DNA from: Pseudomicrostroma phylloplanum
Taxonomy: Eukaryota; Basidiomycota; Exobasidiomycetes; Microstromatales
NCBI GenBank assembly: GCA_039545275.1
Contig: BCHS01000008.1
Coordinates: 124,001 to 188,000, forward strand
Length of the DNA: 64,000 nt
Reading direction: 5' to 3'
In this document: piece by piece, positions 58,862 to 64,000 of the stretch
Numbering within the stretch: the stretch's first letter is position 1
Layout of the letters: each line of letters begins with the position of its first letter
The notes under the pieces: generated by a model
Databases searched by the model: none
Told to the model about the DNA's origin: nothing
Seen by the model: the letters and a program-made list of their open reading frames with translations, nothing else
Position numbers and translations under genes: made by a program

Positions 58862-61800
58862 GGCGCGCTCCGATTTATAGGTTGGAGAGCTCGTGATTGG
58901 CGGGATTGTCAGCTAGGTGTCGCAGCTGACGGCGTCCTGGGTGATGTGGCAGTAGAGATGCTTTCGGCACGATTTGATCCAAGGTGGCTGCTTGGTTTTG
59001 CAAGTGGATCACGAGGTTGTGACAGGCTTGGATGAGGAACGACGATGAGATGAAGAGGTGAGGTTGACAGACGGCGATGCTGTCTGAACAGGTGGCATGC
59101 TTAATAGGGAGTGCTGAGTAGCGCCGAGCTCTTTGCAGAGCAAGCGGAGAATGTCTCTATTTGTTTCTCCGCTGGGCGCTGCGCTCGGCTCGCCGTCAGC
59201 CGACGTTTCTCGGCCGATTATGTTTCGGCGTGCAGCTGGCCGGGGAGCCAAGACTCGGTGGCGTCTTGGCCTGGTCTCACAGCCACGCGAGGGACCAGCA
59301 TCTATTCTCAGCTGCTTCGCCCCCGCCGCTTGCCAGACACCCCTCGACGCCCAAACCTTGAGATGAATTTGATTGTAAACGCCCTCCGGCCCCTTTGGGC
59401 TCTCTCATCCTTGGTCTTCACACACACTACTGGCGACGCCTAGACCGGGTCCTTCCGGCTGCTTTTCGACCATACAAGTCTCCTCCTACAGTCTCGACCC
59501 AGATCCCGGAGGCTCGCAACGCGATCCATCACTTCCGGGGCCGCTCGGCTGGGTTTGATACGGTGTTGATACTCAGCACTCCGCCGGCACCCTTGGCGAC
59601 GACGTCTCATCCTCGGCGCGCCGGCGCACCGCCAGTCTGCGCACCCTCCCCTTGCGTGTCCACTTGGCACAGACCTCGTTCTCTCCGATTGTGCTCCCTC
59701 TTGCGCTGCGCTGCCTGGCTGATTGCTGTTCGTGCCTGGCGACCCATCGGCCACGATCGCGCCGGGTTGATACTGTCGGCTCCTTCACTCCCCGCGACGT
59801 GCCGTCGTACATCTTTTGCTCTCTCTACTGCGACTTGGCTCGACCATGACAGCCGAGCCTGCAAGTGTCGAAGCAAGAGCTCGAGCGATCCGTGCTCACA
59901 ATCGTCTACTGATGATCACCCGCTTTGGCCGTCGTGGAATGATAATTTGCCCAGGGACGTGAAGTGGTGCATCGCCTCAAGAGAACTATCGGGAGGTAGT
60001 CACCCTCCAAACTTTGTCTGCCAGACACGGGGAGGTGGCATTGTACCCACGTAATCATCTTCGCATACTTCTTCGTCCGGCATGATGTGAGCTCAGTCGG
60101 ACCTCCTATTCGCCTCACTTTTGCACCACATGCCCCTAATTTCAAAATAATCGCCCGGTTCAGCGAAGGAAGTGATTGCCCCCCACATTCTGTCTCGCAG
60201 GTCCTGTCCACCGCCCAAAATCCAGGCCCATTGATTGTAGCAATCTTAGATACGCAAGGACAAAGAAGGAGAAGAGACAGATAGAAGGCGGAAAGCATCG
60301 ATCGGCGCCTCGAGCAGCGCTCGGGCCTTTGGGGGAGGCGGGCCGGGCCAGTATCACCTAATCCCTTGAGGGGCCGGTCGAAGATGGGGTGCGCCTGGAC
60401 CCCCCATCAGCCGGCCCTATCGTATCGAGATGGAGCCTATCACCACTAACGAGTCAATCTCGCGATTGGGGCCCTCTCGCTTAGGGACAAGGTTCAAGCA
60501 ATCTTCTTACCACACCCACACAGACCAGGCCAGGCCAGATCAGATCAATGCAGGTCTGTATCAAAAGCAAGGACAGGTCGGTCTGTGCACAACAGTAATC
60601 TGTGTCTAGCAATCGAAGTCCGCGGACAGCCACCTCGCTTCGCCTCGCTCTGCCCTACCTCATGGCTGCACCTTCGTACGAACCTCACCTTTTCGGGCCG
60701 CAATCGTCAGGCGGAGTCTGCAAGCACCCTTGCAGACGTCGACTAGACGAAGAGGGACCAAAGGCGGGGTTGGAGTGGAGTGAAGGGAAGAGCGAGTAGC
60801 GAGGGAGGGTCCAGGTCTAGGTCGAGGTGAAGGTCGAGCGGGGTGGGGCGCAGCGGGGCGGGGCGGGGCGCCAATCGTGGTAATTCAATCTGAGGGCCAA
60901 TGACTGCGCCTCCCCTTTACTGCAATCCACTTGAACGCCCACAGGGGCGTAAAGAGGCAGCAGAGTCTCCGCTGCAGCGACCTACAGCCACCGCCGACTC
61001 TGCCGTCGTCTGCTTTGTGGGGTGGGGGCTTTGAAGGTCAGGTGGGGAAGGGGGTGGAGGTCCTAAAGGGGGTGACATATGTCGGCGGCTGAACGTTAGT
61101 GAGCCTCGAGGTGTGTACAAGCCTGGACATGGGCCTGATCGAGACTCCGTCACTCCGTTCAGTCCTCAGTCAATCAATGAATGAGCAAGACCCGGTGTTG
61201 CGCCCAGCTTAGCTCTCAGCACGACAGGGAGGCTCCCTCTACGCCGAGGAAGGGCGCTGCTCAGCTCTCATTGTCGGTGAATGGAACAGAGTAGATTGGG
61301 AACGCACGGGATCGAGATGAGCAAGTGGGGAAAGCTTGTCGCCTACATCCCAAGCGAGGGCGGGGTTGACTATGGATGTGAAGCGCCCCTCCTCACCGAC
61401 CCAAGCATCCAGTTTGGGATAGGTCACCCCTTTACTCCAACGGTGTGCGGACTTGTTTACAGAGGTTAGATCAAAGAGGGTACGAGCGGCGCCTTTCTGG
61501 TGTGTTTCGAACCTTGGAATGCTACACCTCGAGTGTGAGTTTCCTGCACCGACGTTGCCTGGCTGAGACTGCTCATGTCTCCGCAGACGTAAAGCCAGCA
61601 GACCCTTACGGTGAGGGTTCTTGCCTGGCCTCCTTCATCGCGCAGCCTCTCCTCGTCGAGGCGCCAATGTAGATGTGTGTGTGAATGTGTGCCGAGCGCG
61701 GTAGCCGATGGAGCCTTTAGAGGATGAAGATTGTCCAGACCTTGTGGGGCCGCTCTTGATCGTCGCGTGTCGGGTGTGAAGTCTGTGTACACTGGGGATG

Positions 61801-61983
61801 GCCGCTGCCCTTGCAATGGCAATGGTCTTTGAGCCATCAAGTAACCAGCGGTTGCTGCGTCCTGTGGCACTCACACGGTCCCATGGGTCCAGAGCTGCAG
61901 TGCCATGCCGCCAACGACTTGTGCGCCCCTTCAGACGACACTACCCTTGGAACAAGGTAGAGAGTCAAATTTGCGTTCTGTGA
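58862..61983. other. Gene-poor stretch upstream of paralogue B
   Basis: 3.1 kb with no supported gene. The minus strand at 59009-59251 encodes a Ser-rich MPPVQTASPSVNLTSSSHRR that resembles paralogue B's N-terminus and may be an upstream exon. G-rich boxes of repeated GGGGCG lie at 60838-60871. The remaining frames (for example 59395-60054) look like chance. Confidence 0.4.
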
Positions 61984-62880
61984 TCACTCCCACTGGACGG
62001 TCCCATTAGCCCAGCGCTCTGCGATGAGGTTGAGCTTGTGATACTCTGTCCTCATCTCTCTGTATCTCTTGGTGAAGAGCGCGTCTGCATCCTGATCCCT
62101 TCTCTGCGTGGACAAGGATGTAGTAGAAGACTGTAATGGGAAAAAGATGGGCAAACGTCAGCCACCACCTCGGCAGGCAACCCTTGCCAGGCACCACGAT
62201 TTTCCTCACATTTGGCGTTGTTGCCTCAATCTCTTGCGGAAGTCCGTCGACAAATGCGCTAGCAAGCGCCTCGGACTGCTGATGAAGTCTCGATGCATCG
62301 TGTACCAATTGCGAGTGCATTGAAGAAGGAGCGAAGCGCTGCCAGAGGGGAACGAGTAGGCAAATTGAGCATCATGAACAACAAAGAGGGGTGCTGGGAT
62401 GCATTGCCTCATATCTTCTGCAGACGTACCTTGTATGCCTCCTTCATCTCCGCTTCCGCCCTTGGCCACTGCTGCTCTGCCGACACTGCTCGATCATGGT
62501 AATGTTGCGTCTCTGCACGCAGTGACTCGAGTCGAGGCTGAAGGGCGAGATTGCGAGCTGATAGGCGAACCAAAGGGGGGATGATGAGACACCATGCACA
62601 CGCAGGCGGCTAGGGGTGCTTGTCTCGCGTACTCACCTGCCTTGTCTTCACTCTCCCTAAGCAGTCTTGCATGCTCATCGAACAACGCCCTCACCTCGGG
62701 CAATGAATCGACGAATGCCTCTAAGTATGCATTACTGGCATCGAGAGCCTGCTGGGCATTCCCTTGCTGTCCCTGCTGCTGAAGCTCTGGCCGACCCAGT
62801 AGCTCTTCCAAGTCTTCCCTCGAAAGCCCGACGGTGGAAGGGAAGTCCCGATAGAGGATCGAGTCAACTTGAGAGGCCAT
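61984..62880 (-). CDS. VPS37-like ESCRT-I subunit (Mod(r) domain)
   Basis: Four exons: 62880-62637, 62557-62430, 62338-62210 and 62103-61984; 206 aa, all phases consistent. It has LSREDLEELLGRPELQQQGQ and AYLEAFVDSLPEVRALFDEH at the N-terminus, then ARNLALQPRLESLRAETQHY and DRAVSAEQQWPRAEAEMKEA, then RFAPSSMHSQLVHDASRLHQ, QSEALASAFVDGL and ALFTKRYREMRTEYHKLNLI with AERW. This is the Mod(r) core that assembles with Vps23 and Vps28 in ESCRT-I and sorts ubiquitinated cargo into multivesicular bodies. Splicing is required: the unspliced frames are only fragments. Small size is normal for the family. Confidence 0.88.
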
Positions 62881-63176
62881 GAGTGCAGGATGATCAGCCG
62901 CAGGAAGGTTCGAAGGTGGTGGTGGTTGGGGGTGGAGAGACGAGATTGAGCATGGCCCGTCCGCTTGGTCAGTCCGCTTCCGGGGTTGCGCGGCTCGGGT
63001 AAAGTCAAGATCGGTATACCCACAGGCTCGTCTGATTACCATTGATACGCAGCGAGCAGAGGTACCATTAAAGACAGATAAGAGTCAGCCTTTAGATTCC
63101 TTGCACTCCTATCCTCCTCACTCCTCTTCCTCCTTTTTCATTCCCTCCGCTTGCTGCTCGGGATCCCGGCTCACAT
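62881..63176. promoter_or_regulatory. Divergent promoter region, VPS37 / MFS
   Basis: 296 bases between opposed starts at 62880 and 63177. No further element recognised. Confidence 0.35.
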
Positions 63177-64000
63177 ATGCCTGCAGACCATGACGCCCAG
63201 TCTCCCTCGGGCGGCTCAAACGGAAAAGGCAAAGACGATGCCTCCCTGAAGCCTCCCAAAGCCCACGACTTTGCCCGCAGCTCCTCGGCATCTTCTAGCA
63301 ATGGTCGTCAGGAGAGTTCGGGCCGCGGCGAAGGCTCCGAGTCCACTGCAAAGCCTCGCAGGCCAGGAGGACTACGGCAGCAGAACACCTCCCATGGATC
63401 TGTCGACTCGGCCCGTACCTTTGCTGGAGATGCGACAGAGACTTACCAAGAAGCTAGACATGCATTTGAAGAGGGCAGAGCAAGTCCCTACTTCATGGCC
63501 GTAGTGGCCTTCCTCTGCAGTCTGTCGCAAGGGCTGCCGCTGGCGAGCATGTTCAAGGTGTATACGTTCCTCACATGCGAGATCTACGATGATATCAGCG
63601 CGGGAGATGGAGAGGGATCGTCGGTAGACAAGTCAGGTATCGCCAATACGTTGGTCAGAGCTCTCAACAGTGGAGTCCAGACTTTAGGGATCAGCATTCC
63701 ACCTGCTCCTGAGCTCCCGCATCCTCCGCAATGCAGCGAACCTCGAGTCCAGAAGACTACATCCGCCTACGCCGCGGCAATGGCCACAGTTGGAGCTCTG
63801 GTCGCTCTGCTGCTATTGGACAAGGTGACGAAAGTCTCTCGCCACTTTGGTCGCAAGCCAATCATGCTGCTGCCTCAACTGCTAATCGCCCTGGCCTTTT
63901 CAGGGTTCCGTCTTTCGGTGGCCCTCCCACAGTACGCAGGCATGTCACTTCTCTTCGTCGCAGTCGTCATCCTCGAGGCTAGTGCTGGAGCACCCCTTCG
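63177..64000 (+). CDS. MFS-like transporter, N-terminal part (runs off the window)
   Basis: One open frame from ATG 63177 to the window end, at least 274 aa, with no stop, so it was easy to miss. Residues 1-105 are hydrophilic, Ser/Gly/Lys-rich and probably cytoplasmic (DHDAQSPSGGSNGKGKDD). Then comes FMAVVAFLCSLSQGLPLASMFKVYTF as membrane segment 1, a long loop of about 65 residues, AMATVGALVALLLLDKV as segment 2, FGRKPIMLLPQLLIALAFSG, the loop signature and segment 3, and LLFVAVVILEASAGAP as segment 4. The KVSRHFGRKPIM stretch is the MFS motif A (G-x3-D-R-x-GRR type) in variant form. Substrate unknown; the large first loop is unusual for MFS drug or sugar transporters. Confidence 0.7.
   Translation, partial: MPADHDAQSPSGGSNGKGKDDASLKPPKAHDFARSSSASSSNGRQESSGRGEGSESTAKPRRPGGLRQQNTSHGSVDSARTFAGDATETYQEARHAFEEGRASPYFMAVVAFLCSLSQGLPLASMFKVYTFLTCEIYDDISAGDGEGSSVDKSGIANTLVRALNSGVQTLGISIPPAPELPHPPQCSEPRVQKTTSAYAAAMATVGALVALLLLDKVTKVSRHFGRKPIMLLPQLLIALAFSGFRLSVALPQYAGMSLLFVAVVILEASAGAPL

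Noticed and set aside
59395..60054. Plus-strand frame of 219 codons
   Set aside because: Rich in Cys, Arg, Ser and Pro with no motif or matching start context; probable chance frame in the gene-poor patch.

Overview
The window looks like a gene-dense nuclear contig from a basidiomycete fungus. Introns are short (roughly 55-150 bases) with GTGAGT-like donors and CAG/TAG acceptors. Proteins carry long Ser/Pro-rich disordered inserts, base composition is GC-rich, and the gene set (VAC14, haspin, a WD-type PROPPIN, TCTP, an X18 GATA factor, a basidiomycete-type multi-spanning membrane protein) is fungal. Codon style and protein content suggest Ustilaginomycotina or a near relative, but this is an inference. 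Ambiguous bases at 473, 485 and 40330 mark small assembly uncertainties.

Layout. 1-14500: 3' end of an SDR oxidoreductase, MIX23-like mitochondrial protein, a disordered protein, UGP1 (UDP-glucose synthesis), TCTP, haspin histone H3 kinase, mitochondrial lipoate ligase and a second SDR. 14500-24100: a SNF2 ATPase, a REEP/Yop1-type ER-shaping protein with a very long tail, an omega-like GST and the PI(3,5)P2 scaffold VAC14. 24100-36000: a 2.5 kb gene-free stretch with a degenerate minisatellite, a GATA factor, a tiny glycine-rich protein, a large PROPPIN (Atg18/Hsv2 type) and a phosphatidylglycerol phospholipase C-like GDPD. 37500-47000: a seven-pass-like membrane protein, a secreted Kex2-type repeat precursor, a cyclopropane-fatty-acid-synthase-like methyltransferase, an LEA-like small protein and a PIN-domain protein with an RGG/His-rich tail. 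47900-54900: an Axl2/Bud10-like cadherin-type single-pass protein and a disordered protein. 54900-62000: a gene-poor stretch holding only two related small genes. 62000-64000: VPS37 (ESCRT-I) and the 5' part of an MFS-like transporter.

Most genes are unrelated housekeeping units rather than a pathway cluster. There is a loose membrane-trafficking/phosphoinositide theme (VAC14, PROPPIN, REEP, VPS37, GDPD) that is probably coincidental. The most unusual items are the repeat peptide precursor at 40508-41341, the paralogous pair of 56-residue C-terminal domains at 55571-56039 and 58427-58861, a cadherin-like domain that appears to lie on the cytoplasmic side of the Axl2-like protein, a PROPPIN with LRRG instead of FRRG, and the REEP protein with a roughly 500-residue basic tail. 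Exon boundaries were worked out by hand from splice sites and reading-frame continuity; they were not checked against transcripts.
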